Of a stretch of DNA of 41,015 bases, positions 1 through 7,021 are shown one piece after another. A model generated the notes under the pieces. The model saw only the letters and a program-made list of their open reading frames with translations. It was not told the DNA's origin and did not search any database. The stretch comes from Fidelibacterota bacterium (GTDB lineage Bacteria; Fidelibacterota; Marinisomatia; Marinisomatales; TCS55): the NCBI GenBank assembly GCA_002724735.1, contig PBPT01000082.1:1-41015 (forward strand), read 5' to 3'. Numbering within the stretch: the first letter of the stretch is position 1; each line of letters opens with the position of its first letter. The translations under genes were made by a program, and so were the position numbers.

Positions 1-7
1 AAGAGGA

Positions 8-1435
8 TTACTCCGAACCTAAATTATTGATGAAGTTTCTTAGTTTAGTTGAATCTGCTTCTGCTTTGATCTTACCTACTGTATCACCTTGTGTAGGATC
101 TGCATCTTCTGGATTATCTGTGTTAGGAACTGACTGTCGTTTCAAGCTATCATAAATTGTGCTTTTGCGTTTATCAAATTCTTGATATTCTTCGTCATCT
201 GCTAGATCTCTAATACGCAAACTATCTACATCAAATTCAAGATCTACTTTAGCACCAACACCACTACTGCTTCTAGTTTTCATTAGCTGTATTTGATATC
301 TACCACGTTCACGCATTGCTCTACTAGTAAAGATACCTATAACATTATCAGCAGTTTGAATTTTACTAAGTCCACCACTAATATGCGAATGATCAAATTC
401 AATTTCTTCTACTGCACCTCTGTTTAGCTGTGCCGCTGTTACAAATACAGTATTCAACTCCATTGCTAGATTACGTAGTTCTTCACTTACATACTTGTCT
501 TTAATAAACAAGTTTTCAGCACTTACCTTAGCACCATTTGGCATAAGCAAGTCTAAGTAATCAATCAATAGTACATCAATCTTACGTCCTGTTTTAATTT
601 CATATTCTTTAATATAGCTACGCACATCATTTGGAGTCTTACCACTAGGCATATATTTTACTTGAAATGCTCCACTCTTTTTGCCTATCATTTTAACTTT
701 CATTTCAACATCATCTATATTCTTAAAAATATCACGTGTTGAAATATCAGTTACCATACTGTCAACTCTCATACTAACTAAGTTTTCACTTAGCTCTAGT
801 GTAAGATACAATACGTTCATTCCTGCTAGTGCCCAATTAACTCCTAGGTTAGCTAAGAATAAACTTTTACCTGCACCTGATCCACCTGCAAATATATTCA
901 GCTCACCTCTATTAAATCCACCAAATAGTTTCTTATCTAGGCTTTCCCAACCTGTAGTTACTTGTCCGTTATTATCTTTGATTGCTTCTAATCTTGCTCT
1001 TGGATCACGCCAGTAGTCTGTACCTAAGTCTTTTTGCAATCCTATCTGTACTGCTTTCTTAACTAGATCTTCTACCGGACCATATTCGCCCTTTTCAAGT
1101 AAATCAGCACCTTTTAATATTGCACTTTCTAGTGCCTTGTGTCTGCTAAATGTTTCAAACTCTGCTAGTAGCCAATCGTAGTGATTTTCTTGCATCTGTC
1201 CTGGATCAGCTAAGTCTGCTTTTGTTGCCGCATTAATTATTTCAAATGTAGGCAATGCATTGTGTTCTGTTACATATTCATTTAGAAACTTTGCGGCATC
1301 TTGTAAACGCCTATCAAACATTGTATGATCAAATACTGTTTGACATCTAACAAATGTTTCTGCATCTGTTAGCATCATTTCAAGATATACTTTTTGTATA
1401 TCATATCCATAGTCTGTGTTTTGTCTTGTTGCCAT
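8..1435 (-). CDS. 41: T4 gp41-like replicative DNA helicase (DnaB family)
   Basis: Hexameric 5'-3' helicase that unwinds DNA at the fork and works with the gp61 primase. The RecA-like core has a Walker A loop GGSGAGKS at about residues 184-191 and a Walker B strand VLLIDYLD at about 288-295, followed by an AAQLNRG sensor-like stretch typical of the DnaB/gp41 core. The length (475 aa) equals my memory of T4 gp41. The ATG at 1435 has no Shine-Dalgarno sequence. A sigma70 promoter ends 6 nt before it, so the transcript is predicted to be leaderless. The gene lies immediately downstream of the carbamoyltransferase gene, whose stop falls inside that promoter. The call is firm. Confidence 0.95.
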   Translation of the reverse strand: MATRQNTDYGYDIQKVYLEMMLTDAETFVRCQTVFDHTMFDRRLQDAAKFLNEYVTEHNALPTFEIINAATKADLADPGQMQENHYDWLLAEFETFSRHKALESAILKGADLLEKGEYGPVEDLVKKAVQIGLQKDLGTDYWRDPRARLEAIKDNNGQVTTGWESLDKKLFGGFNRGELNIFAGGSGAGKSLFLANLGVNWALAGMNVLYLTLELSENLVSMRVDSMVTDISTRDIFKNIDDVEMKVKMIGKKSGAFQVKYMPSGKTPNDVRSYIKEYEIKTGRKIDVLLIDYLDLLMPNGAKVSAENLFIKDKYVSEELRNLAMELNTVFVTAAQLNRGAVEEIEFDHSHISGGLSKIQTADNVIGIFTSRAMRERGRYQIQLMKTRSSSGVGAKVDLEFDVDSLRIRDLADDEEYQEFDKRKSTIYDSLKRQSVPNTDNPEDADPTQGDTVGKIKAEADSTKLRNFINNLGSE

Positions 1436-1441
1436 ATTATT

Positions 1442-1470
1442 ATTTTACTACTTATGCCACTTATTGTCAA
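1442..1470 (-). promoter_or_regulatory. sigma70-type promoter for gene 41, predicted +1 at the ATG
   Basis: A -35 box TTGACA (1465-1470) and a -10 box TAAAAT (1442-1447) are separated by exactly 17 nt. Six nt separate the -10 box from the ATG at 1435, which puts the usual +1 on the A of the start codon. The spacer carries a direct repeat of ATAAGT. The stop codon of the upstream gene (1448-1450) is inside the spacer and the -35 box is inside its coding sequence. Confidence 0.75.
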
Positions 1471-2416
1471 GTTCTATTTTGGTTTTTGTTTGAGCTAATA
1501 CTGCTCCTATACAGCTACCAGGGTCACCTGGATTTTGAGGGACATGTACATCAACCCAATCGGTTCTTATGTTGTCTACTGCTCTTTTATTTAATGCAGA
1601 GCCCCCTGCAAGTGCTACGTACTTCGACCCTGTCATTTTCTTTGCACATGCACTTAGATTGTTTACACAATATTCAAATACTGCTTGTGTGGCAGCCGCA
1701 ATGTCATTAAGGTCTTCTTCGCTAGTTAATTCAGGTCTCCACCATCTACAGCCTCTATGCATGTTTTCTAACATTCTAATATTAGGGTTCCAACCAACTC
1801 CTTCAACGTTTACTAATTCATTTAATATCTTTATAAAATGTCTTTTAGGGTTACCTGCATCACCCATAGAGGCTAACATATACTCATCTCTGTTAGGCAC
1901 CAGGCCACAACGTTGTGTCATTGCACTGTAAAACAAACCTAAACTGTGTGGATACCCCTGACTGTGTATTTTTGTAAGTTTATTATTTTTACCATGCCAC
2001 ATAGTAAGGGTTTCAAATTCGCCTATACTATCCATTACAATTACTGCACAGTCATCATGGGGCTGTGTATAATAAGCATATGCCGCATGACTTAAATGGT
2101 GTTGGGTATATTTTATTGGCGAAATTATATCCCAACGTTTAAGATATCTACGTATATTATTTTCTGCCCATAACCAACCCTGACCAGCTCTCCATTGGCG
2201 TAGAGTTTTTAGTCCTGGACGTTCATACCAAATTACTTGATCGGGTATATCTCTGTATGTAAATTTTCTAGCTACCTCTATTTGATCCCAGTTAGGGTCA
2301 GGATCGTTTGGTATACCCGAAAAGTCTTTGCTCAAACTAGCCCATGATAGTTCGTTACCATCAAAGACAGCTATACTAGCATCATGGCTGTTACCAACCA
2401 TTCCCCATGTAATCAT
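1448..2416 (-). CDS. carbamoyltransferase, NodU/CmcH/TobZ family, Kae1-like domain only
   Basis: Family members transfer a carbamoyl group from carbamoyl phosphate, through carbamoyl-adenylate, to a hydroxyl on a sugar or antibiotic. Visible motifs are HDAS near residues 11-14, the metal-binding HHLSH at 106-110, VMDSIGEFE near 128 and LAGGSALN near 269-276. These belong to the ASKHA/Kae1-like N-terminal domain. Full-length relatives are about 550-600 aa, with a C-terminal YrdC-like domain that makes the carbamoyl-adenylate. This protein stops at 322 aa and has no such domain. The ATG overlaps the upstream methyltransferase stop (ATGA), so the two are translationally coupled. The substrate is unknown; a phage or host glycan is plausible. 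Confidence 0.85.
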   Translation of the reverse strand: MITWGMVGNSHDASIAVFDGNELSWASLSKDFSGIPNDPDPNWDQIEVARKFTYRDIPDQVIWYERPGLKTLRQWRAGQGWLWAENNIRRYLKRWDIISPIKYTQHHLSHAAYAYYTQPHDDCAVIVMDSIGEFETLTMWHGKNNKLTKIHSQGYPHSLGLFYSAMTQRCGLVPNRDEYMLASMGDAGNPKRHFIKILNELVNVEGVGWNPNIRMLENMHRGCRWWRPELTSEEDLNDIAAATQAVFEYCVNNLSACAKKMTGSKYVALAGGSALNKRAVDNIRTDWVDVHVPQNPGDPGSCIGAVLAQTKTKIELDNKWHK

Positions 2417-3042
2417 CTATTCTCCCATTGCTCTTTATCAACACGTATATACCAACCCCTTCTTGGCTTACCAAGTGATTCGCCATTAGGGCCAGTAGGC
2501 CACCACAGGTAAGGTCGTAAGTAATCAGGAAAACTTTTACCCCCACCTGCAAAATTGGTTTTTACAAATACTCTTTTACAATACTTAAAACAATCATCTA
2601 GCCAGTATTCATAATTAAATATTGTACCTGGTTCTAAACATTCTCTATCAAAGACAGTACGTGTAGCTACAATCATATCATACTGTCTATCTAGTTTCAT
2701 AGGCTCGTTCATGTTTACATACATTACAAACCTCTTTAGTCCTAATACGTCACAACAGTCTTTGTATAGTCCGCCTTTGTCTGTATGATCAAAAAATTCA
2801 TCTACATCTGTAAGTTCTATATCACTTATACCTTTTTGTTCTTTAATAAGGTATGCAAGCATGCCCATGCCACATCCTATTTCAAGAACAGAGTTAACGC
2901 CATCAAAATTCATGTTATCTACACAAAATTGTTTTTCAAGCATATACATATCCCACTTGTGTATATACTTTGCACCCGGGGCTTTTTTCCAATGACGCTT
3001 TGATATTTCTAAAAGTTTTTCTCTATATTCTTCAATTTGCAT
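2413..3042 (-). CDS. SAM-dependent class I methyltransferase
   Basis: A Rossmann-fold methyltransferase signature is visible: motif I VLEIGCGMGMLAYL near residues 53-66, an acidic strand end (ELTDVDEF) near 77-84, and a YDMIVATR strand that fits motif IV. The rest is not diagnostic of a substrate. It overlaps the preceding 89-aa gene by 11 nt and the carbamoyltransferase by ATGA, so the pair probably acts on one target, for example a glycan. Substrate assignment would be guesswork. Confidence 0.75.
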   Translation of the reverse strand: MQIEEYREKLLEISKRHWKKAPGAKYIHKWDMYMLEKQFCVDNMNFDGVNSVLEIGCGMGMLAYLIKEQKGISDIELTDVDEFFDHTDKGGLYKDCCDVLGLKRFVMYVNMNEPMKLDRQYDMIVATRTVFDRECLEPGTIFNYEYWLDDCFKYCKRVFVKTNFAGGGKSFPDYLRPYLWWPTGPNGESLGKPRRGWYIRVDKEQWENR

Positions 3043-3301
3043 TTTTGTACTTGTCTTTCAAATAATCTAAATCAATAGAACGTTCAGATGTGGTATTATC
3101 TTTAGAACTATATTTCCATTCTCCTGTACTAAGAGGACTTATATATCCAGTATCACTATAATAAGAGTAAATGTACTTTGCTGGAAATCCTCCTACACTA
3201 ACTAGTTTCCGTATCCAATTGTGCTTATCCTTTAACACACTTGCTTCTTTTTCTACAATCTTAACCATTCTCTGATTAAGTCTTTCCCATTCGTTACTCA
3301 T
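3032..3301 (-). CDS. small hypothetical protein, 89 aa
   Basis: I do not recognise a family. The protein is charged, with a Lys/Arg-rich N-terminal helix-like part (to about residue 30) and a Tyr/Ser/Asp-rich second half (SYYSDTGYISPLSTGEWKYS). There is no signal peptide or membrane segment. It overlaps the psiE-like stop by 8 nt and the downstream methyltransferase start by 11 nt, which supports it as a real member of the primase operon. Confidence 0.6.
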   Translation of the reverse strand: MSNEWERLNQRMVKIVEKEASVLKDKHNWIRKLVSVGGFPAKYIYSYYSDTGYISPLSTGEWKYSSKDNTTSERSIDLDYLKDKYKNAN

Positions 3302-3719
3302 CTCGTAGTTTTTCTTTCTCTAAACTAAGTTTGTCCTTCAAACTCATTAAGTAAGCCGCACCTGCAAGTATTACAATAGCACCAGCCTCTGCAATTAGGT
3401 TTAAAGGATCAGCTTCTTTGCTGTGCAATACAATTAGCCTACACAATGCAGTGATAGCAATAATAATTGGCAGTGTTACAGGTATTCTAGAACTTGCATA
3501 AAATGCACCTATCATACCAATAATTTCTGTGTATATGAATAGCAGGAATATATCTCCTAGTGCAATATGCCGTCCGACAATCATACTTGCTACTTCAATT
3601 CCTGCCGCAAGTAAAGTTAAAATGCCTATTACAGCTAGCATAAACTTTTCAGTTATCACTGTAGTCCAGTGTAGCTTTTCTGTAGCAAATGCTTTTTCGA
3701 ATTTAGGTATAAGTGGCAT
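3294..3719 (-). CDS. psiE: PsiE-like phosphate-starvation-inducible membrane protein
   Basis: PsiE proteins are small inner-membrane proteins induced by phosphate starvation in enterobacteria; their biochemical role is unclear. The 141-aa product has four hydrophobic segments (about 24-45, 53-73, 80-97, 108-126). It contains the family core FIYTEIIGMIGAFY, then ITALCRLIVLHSK, which lines up with E. coli PsiE FLYFEFIALI and ITAIVRLIIVDHK as I remember it. I start it at 3719 because the ATG overlaps the upstream stop as TAATG; a longer frame to 3809 would run 90 nt into that gene. Membrane location is inferred from hydropathy. A host-derived gene used in phosphate-poor water is plausible. Confidence 0.8.
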   Translation of the reverse strand: MPLIPKFEKAFATEKLHWTTVITEKFMLAVIGILTLLAAGIEVASMIVGRHIALGDIFLLFIYTEIIGMIGAFYASSRIPVTLPIIIAITALCRLIVLHSKEADPLNLIAEAGAIVILAGAAYLMSLKDKLSLEKEKLRDE

Positions 3720-4027
3720 TATACAATTATCCCTTTGTCTGGTTGAACAATTCCTGTAGTAGTAGCAACATACTGTTTTGCTATTTCTCCTTGTGTAGCA
3801 CCTACACAAGTTACTGAGTCTCCGTTAAAGGTAAACTTACCTTCTGGGGCTACACTAAACATAAAGGGTGCTAGTCCTAATCCTTTCTCATTTGCAATTA
3901 GAACCATTGGTTTAATTAGTTCATAACCACCTGTTACTCTTTCATTAAATTTACCAACAATTTCTTCACCACTAGCTAATTTTAAGCTTATAGTGTCGCC
4001 TTTTTTAAATGCTACTTCTACTAACAT
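3719..4027 (-). CDS. hypothetical protein, small beta-rich (Sm-like?) fold
   Basis: 102 aa, no recognised family. The N-terminus DTISLKLASGEEIVGKFNE resembles the first strands of an Sm/LSm-type barrel, where a Gly-Glu/Asp turn separates two strands, and the rest alternates beta-like stretches with Gly and Pro. This is pattern resemblance only. A strong Shine-Dalgarno sequence (AGGAGG, overlapping the stop of the 51-aa gene) sits 6 nt before the ATG. It is in the primase operon just ahead of psiE. No membrane segment. Confidence 0.65.
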   Translation of the reverse strand: MLVEVAFKKGDTISLKLASGEEIVGKFNERVTGGYELIKPMVLIANEKGLGLAPFMFSVAPEGKFTFNGDSVTCVGATQGEIAKQYVATTTGIVQPDKGIIV

Positions 4028-4035
4028 ATTTCCTC

Positions 4036-4191
4036 CTATTTGTAAATAAACGGGTCACGTTTTTTTAATTCTTTCATTTTTTTTCTAAAAGCTAATTCTT
4101 CCTTAATTTTAGTATAAGGCCAAATTATTATTTGCCATATACTTTTTAGAACACTTATAATTGCATTCCAAATCTTTTTTAAATAAACCAT
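4036..4191 (-). CDS. small membrane-associated hypothetical protein, 51 aa
   Basis: Read directly from the apparent gap between the primase and the 102-aa gene. An ATG at 4191 is preceded by AGGAGC at a good distance, and the frame stays open to a TAG that overlaps the next gene's AGGAGG. The product begins MVYLKKIWNAIISVLKSIWQ, then IIIWPY, and ends in a Lys/Arg-rich tail (RKKMKELKKRDPFIYK). It looks like one amphipathic or membrane-inserting helix with a basic cytoplasmic tail. Start and stop both fit the packing of the operon (13-nt overlap with the primase end). Function unknown. Confidence 0.65.
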   Translation of the reverse strand: MVYLKKIWNAIISVLKSIWQIIIWPYTKIKEELAFRKKMKELKKRDPFIYK

Positions 4192-5159
4192 TTTTTTGCT
4201 CCTAATCTTATTTTTAAAGGAGAAGTTTCAGCATGACTTACAATACTGTGTAGAGTAAAAATCCTGCCATAATGCTCTACTGCATCTCCAATGTCATTAA
4301 TGTTATCGCCCCAAGGTGGTAAAGAAACTCCCCAGCCAAAGTCTATGGCTTGTTCTACAAGTTTCGAACCCGCTTTATCTCTGTCAGGCACTACTATTAC
4401 ATCTTTATTTAATCTATTAATTAATAGTGCTTGTTGATCTTTGGCTTCGCTTCCTAATAGTGCAACGCCTTCGATATGGATAGCATCTATAGGACCTTCG
4501 CATACAATTACAAATATTTTTGCAGGGCGTTGATCATCTAAGTTAAACACATATCCTGGCTGTTGCTCTGAAAGATATTTTACCTTTTTATTATCATTCA
4601 CAGATCTTGCAGTCCAGCCCACAATACGGTCTTCATAGTAAAAAGGTATAATTAGTCTATCTCTATATCCTAATGATGGAGACCAATAGTAGTTGTAATC
4701 TTCTAAGAACAATTTTCTTTGTTTCATATAGTTAACTACTTGTGCAAAATGCTCACTAGTGTTTGAACACTCTGCAATGCTTACTGCATCTAATGGCAAC
4801 GGCACAGTATTAAACTTAGGTACTTCTACAAGTTGCTGTTTTACTTGTATGCCTTCGTTCTCCTGCATTACAGTAAGTGCAAGTTTGTTAATTACATCAT
4901 CTGGTGCATTTAACCATTGTAGTAACTTTCTCATTTTAACACTTAGATTGCGACCTTGTTGCCAGCTAGCTTTATAACCACAGTTGAAACAATGGTAACT
5001 TACCCCATCAGCGTTTGATATTAAACCACCACGCTGTCTTGTGTCAGCTGTAGTCCCATTATGTTGACAACAAGGCGCATTGAATGCGGTCCACCCGCTA
5101 GGCGTTTGTTTACGCTTAGGCGGCAGATATGTCAGAACTGTATCGTTGACTACACTCAT
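4179..5159 (-). CDS. 61: T4 gp61-like DNA primase
   Basis: Makes RNA primers for lagging-strand synthesis with the gp41 helicase. The zinc-binding part is visible (C30/C31, H33, C57, C60, in PCCQH and HCFNCGYK). It is followed by a TOPRIM domain with the catalytic Glu in VCEGPIDAI (about residues 219-226) and the Asp pair in PDRDKAG (about 258-264). Length 326 aa, close to the roughly 340 aa of T4 gp61. The ATG at 5159 lacks a Shine-Dalgarno sequence and sits 6 nt after a consensus -10 box, so a leaderless message is predicted. The gene heads the operon that ends with the carbamoyltransferase. Confidence 0.93.
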   Translation of the reverse strand: MSVVNDTVLTYLPPKRKQTPSGWTAFNAPCCQHNGTTADTRQRGGLISNADGVSYHCFNCGYKASWQQGRNLSVKMRKLLQWLNAPDDVINKLALTVMQENEGIQVKQQLVEVPKFNTVPLPLDAVSIAECSNTSEHFAQVVNYMKQRKLFLEDYNYYWSPSLGYRDRLIIPFYYEDRIVGWTARSVNDNKKVKYLSEQQPGYVFNLDDQRPAKIFVIVCEGPIDAIHIEGVALLGSEAKDQQALLINRLNKDVIVVPDRDKAGSKLVEQAIDFGWGVSLPPWGDNINDIGDAVEHYGRIFTLHSIVSHAETSPLKIRLGAKKWFI

Positions 5160-5165
5160 AATACT

Positions 5166-5194
5166 ATTATAGCGTAGTTACTCGCTTTTGTCAA
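5166..5194 (-). promoter_or_regulatory. consensus sigma70 promoter for the primase gene, predicted +1 at the ATG
   Basis: TTGACA (5189-5194) and TATAAT (5166-5171) are both perfect, with a 17-nt spacer. The -10 box ends 6 nt before the ATG at 5159, so +1 should be the A of the start codon. The spacer contains an imperfect inverted repeat (arms AGCG and CGCT, 5171-5186) that could be an operator. The -35 box lies inside the DUF1289 gene, whose stop (5178-5180) is in the spacer. Confidence 0.85.
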
Positions 5195-5324
5195 GGCTTT
5201 TTATGATTATTTCTCTTTGTTTATCGGAGTATTTTGTCCAATTAGCTATCTGCTCAAGGGTGCGGCCGCATCCGCGACACACACCCTTAATTAAGTTACA
5301 CTGTTTTTTGCAAGGACTTTCCAT
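5178..5324 (-). CDS. DUF1289-family small cysteine-rich protein
   Basis: Read directly from the gap upstream of the primase: a 48-aa frame from the ATG at 5324. It begins MESPCKKQCNLI, continues KGVCRGCGRTLEQIANW, and matches the DUF1289 pattern SPC...C....G.C.GCGRT..EI..W. The four Cys (5, 9, 16, 19) may bind a metal or Fe-S cluster, as suggested for this family; function is unknown. It overlaps the end of the DUF6580 gene by 29 nt, and its own 3' end carries the primase promoter. The motif match makes the gene convincing despite its size. Confidence 0.8.
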   Translation of the reverse strand: MESPCKKQCNLIKGVCRGCGRTLEQIANWTKYSDKQREIIIKSLDKSE

Positions 5325-5799
5325 ACTTTTTTGTGATGTAGTATAAGCCATAAAATATTGCAGTATAAAAGATTGTACCTAACAGTGTCATATGAAAGAA
5401 AGGTATAGCCGCTACGTAGCAAGCAAATAATCCTTCTAAGGTATAACCGTACCAACCTCCTGTCCACACTCCAAAGTTTGTAACAATAAAGAATGTAACG
5501 GGGGCTAATACACTATTAGTCATTAGGTTTTTACTGTAACTTGCGATAAAGCTACACAATGCTACTGAACCATATGTCCAAAATAGCCATTGATGTAATC
5601 CCCAATATAAGTCGCCTATAAACATTGCACCTAAAGTAATAGGAAGTGCCGCATACCATTTATTAACTAAAAATGGAATAAAAATAGCCACTGCTAGTAT
5701 AGGTGTAAAGTTTGGTGGGTGCGGAATAATTCGAGACATGCCAAGTATTGTGGCAAATCCGATTATCCATGCTACCAACTCAATGTTGTGCCGACCCAT
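5296..5799 (-). CDS. DUF6580-family integral membrane protein (ECF transporter S-component-like)
   Basis: 167 aa with five or six hydrophobic segments. It carries the family signature SRIIPHPPNFTP near residues 21-32, then a glycine/aromatic core (GDLYWGLHQWLF) and VTNFGVWTGGWY, CYVAAIPFFHMTLLGT near the C-terminus. This matches DUF6580 as I remember it. Many of these are annotated as substrate-binding (S) components of ECF-type vitamin transporters, but no substrate is established. The ATG at 5799 overlaps the upstream gene by 28 nt. Part of a three-gene membrane cassette with its own promoter at 6159-6187. No energising ECF module is seen here, so it would need host partners or act alone. 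Confidence 0.8.
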   Translation of the reverse strand: MGRHNIELVAWIIGFATILGMSRIIPHPPNFTPILAVAIFIPFLVNKWYAALPITLGAMFIGDLYWGLHQWLFWTYGSVALCSFIASYSKNLMTNSVLAPVTFFIVTNFGVWTGGWYGYTLEGLFACYVAAIPFFHMTLLGTIFYTAIFYGLYYITKKYGKSLQKTV

Positions 5800-6134
5800 G
5801 TCTCTGTTCTTTCAAAATGTGGATTGATATCATTAAGCATATACACACTTAAATTATCTGTCAAAGAATAATTTACAGTTAGTGTTTGACTATACATATC
5901 TAACAGATGTTCGCTTGTTGCACTGTCAATTGCAACTGAAGCACTATAAGTGCTTGATAGCTTATCTGTCCACGGTTTAGTTGCGTAAAAGTAACCGTAT
6001 TGTAATCCAGTTACTGTACCTTTTTCAGCAGTAATGCTGAACATCATATCATCTGTAAAAGATGACTTTGCTTCTTCGGCAGAAACCGAGACACAAAAAA
6101 AGACCGCAAAAAGCAGTCCAAGTAGTTTGTTCAT
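5772..6134 (-). CDS. exported small beta-rich protein, outer-membrane-like
   Basis: 120 aa. The N-terminus MNKLLGLLFAVFFCVSVSA is a clear Sec signal peptide (Lys, hydrophobic core, SVSA cleavage site near residue 19). The mature part is rich in alternating beta-strand patterns (GLQYGYFYATKPW, SSTYSASVAI, SQTLTVNYSL) and ends in TTLSW. A terminal aromatic residue is the classic C-terminal signal of outer-membrane beta-barrel proteins. Only about six strands fit, so it could be a fragment-like or oligomerising barrel. AGGAGGACAT precedes the ATG, and a sigma70 promoter lies 25 nt further upstream. It is followed by DUF6580, suggesting an envelope function. Family not recognised. Confidence 0.7.
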   Translation of the reverse strand: MNKLLGLLFAVFFCVSVSAEEAKSSFTDDMMFSITAEKGTVTGLQYGYFYATKPWTDKLSSTYSASVAIDSATSEHLLDMYSQTLTVNYSLTDNLSVYMLNDINPHFERTETWVGTTLSW

Positions 6135-6158
6135 ATGTCCTCCTTTGTGAACAACACT

Positions 6159-6187
6159 AGTATATATTACTTAAAGTAATTTGTCAA
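6159..6187 (-). promoter_or_regulatory. sigma70-type promoter for the membrane cassette (outer-membrane-like, DUF6580, DUF1289)
   Basis: TTGACA (6182-6187), 17-nt spacer, TATACT (6159-6164). Unlike the leaderless promoters, a leader of about 20 nt with AGGAGG precedes the ATG at 6134. Confidence 0.8.
6166..6180. promoter_or_regulatory. operator-like palindrome in promoter spacer
   Basis: ATTACTT-T-AAGTAAT: a perfect 7-bp inverted repeat with a single central base, filling most of the spacer between the -35 and -10 boxes of the membrane-cassette promoter. The position is that of a repressor site. No binding protein is identified. Confidence 0.5.
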
Positions 6188-6199
6188 GAGTAATTTTGG

Positions 6200-6988
6200 C
6201 TAGTTTCTTACTAATATTTGGGTAATTTTATCTGCTGGATTTACTGTTGTTTTGAATCTTATGTAAGAAAATACGCCATTAAAACTTACAGGACTAGGAG
6301 CAGTTTCTGTTCCGTTAAATGATAAAGTAGCAACTGTACCCCAATTTGTTGTTCCTGTAATCTGGTTATCCAAAGTTGCTTCTACAGTAACGTCTCCAAT
6401 AAATGCATTTGTATATATAGCGGCTGTATGTAATGCTTCGTTACCGTTGACTGCTGGTTCCGCATTTACAGCACTTGACACCCAGATACTTGAGTTAACT
6501 GCTGTCTCAGTTAGAGATGTTACAGAAGATGTTTTTAAAGGACCAGGAAATGTTTTTCCGTTAACAAATATTGTTCCATTATTTTTAAAATTACTTTGAT
6601 TGTAAGTTAAAACTTTATCTCCGTCTGTTTCAACAAGATATACAACATAGCTTAAGAATTGTTGTTTTAAATTTTTAAGATCATTTTCTGTAACTGTAAC
6701 TTTAAATTTACCTCGTGAAATTGTACTACCGTCATCTTGTATTGTACAGTCTTTTTCTATTACCAACCTATCGCTCTCATCATATGCCATAAATTTTATA
6801 GTGTAACCTGTTGCTACATTTACACCTTTCTGGTCTGCGTTTAATAATTTAAATTGTAAAGCATTGTCTATGCCTCTATAAATTTCTATGTCTCTATTAT
6901 ACACTGGTCTATACTCCGTAATGAAACCTGCCAAATCTGCGACAAGTATGGTTGTGTTATCGACTAAATATCTTGGTAATAACTGCAT
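6200..6988 (-). CDS. virion structural protein, probably tail or baseplate associated
   Basis: 262 aa from the ATG at 6988 (MQLLPRYLVD). An upstream TTG at 7015 is possible, but it would lie upstream of the late-promoter box and is rejected. The N-terminal half (NRDIEIYRGIDNALQFKLLN, then TGYTIKFMAYDE) looks like the beta-sandwich seen in baseplate upper and tail-associated proteins. The C-terminus (FNGVFSYIRFKT to the end) resembles receptor-end domains of marine myovirus structural proteins. A late-promoter box ends 4 nt before the ATG and there is no Shine-Dalgarno sequence. The exact virion part is inference. Confidence 0.6.
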   Translation of the reverse strand: MQLLPRYLVDNTTILVADLAGFITEYRPVYNRDIEIYRGIDNALQFKLLNADQKGVNVATGYTIKFMAYDESDRLVIEKDCTIQDDGSTISRGKFKVTVTENDLKNLKQQFLSYVVYLVETDGDKVLTYNQSNFKNNGTIFVNGKTFPGPLKTSSVTSLTETAVNSSIWVSSAVNAEPAVNGNEALHTAAIYTNAFIGDVTVEATLDNQITGTTNWGTVATLSFNGTETAPSPVSFNGVFSYIRFKTTVNPADKITQILVRN

Positions 6989-6992
6989 AATG

Positions 6993-7000
6993 TATTTATA
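6993..7000 (-). promoter_or_regulatory. T4-type late promoter box TATAAATA
   Basis: Perfect TATAAATA ending 4 nt before the ATG at 6988. In T4 the start of transcription lies about 6 nt after this box, so the transcript should begin at the start codon. It also sits between divergent genes, 33 nt apart at their start codons. Confidence 0.7.
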
Positions 7001-7021
7001 GGAAAAATGTGACAAACACTA

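Noticed and set aside
6989-7015. Longer start (TTG at 7015) for the structural gene
   Set aside because: It would place the late-promoter box inside the coding region; the ATG at 6988 follows the box by 4 nt, as at other late genes.
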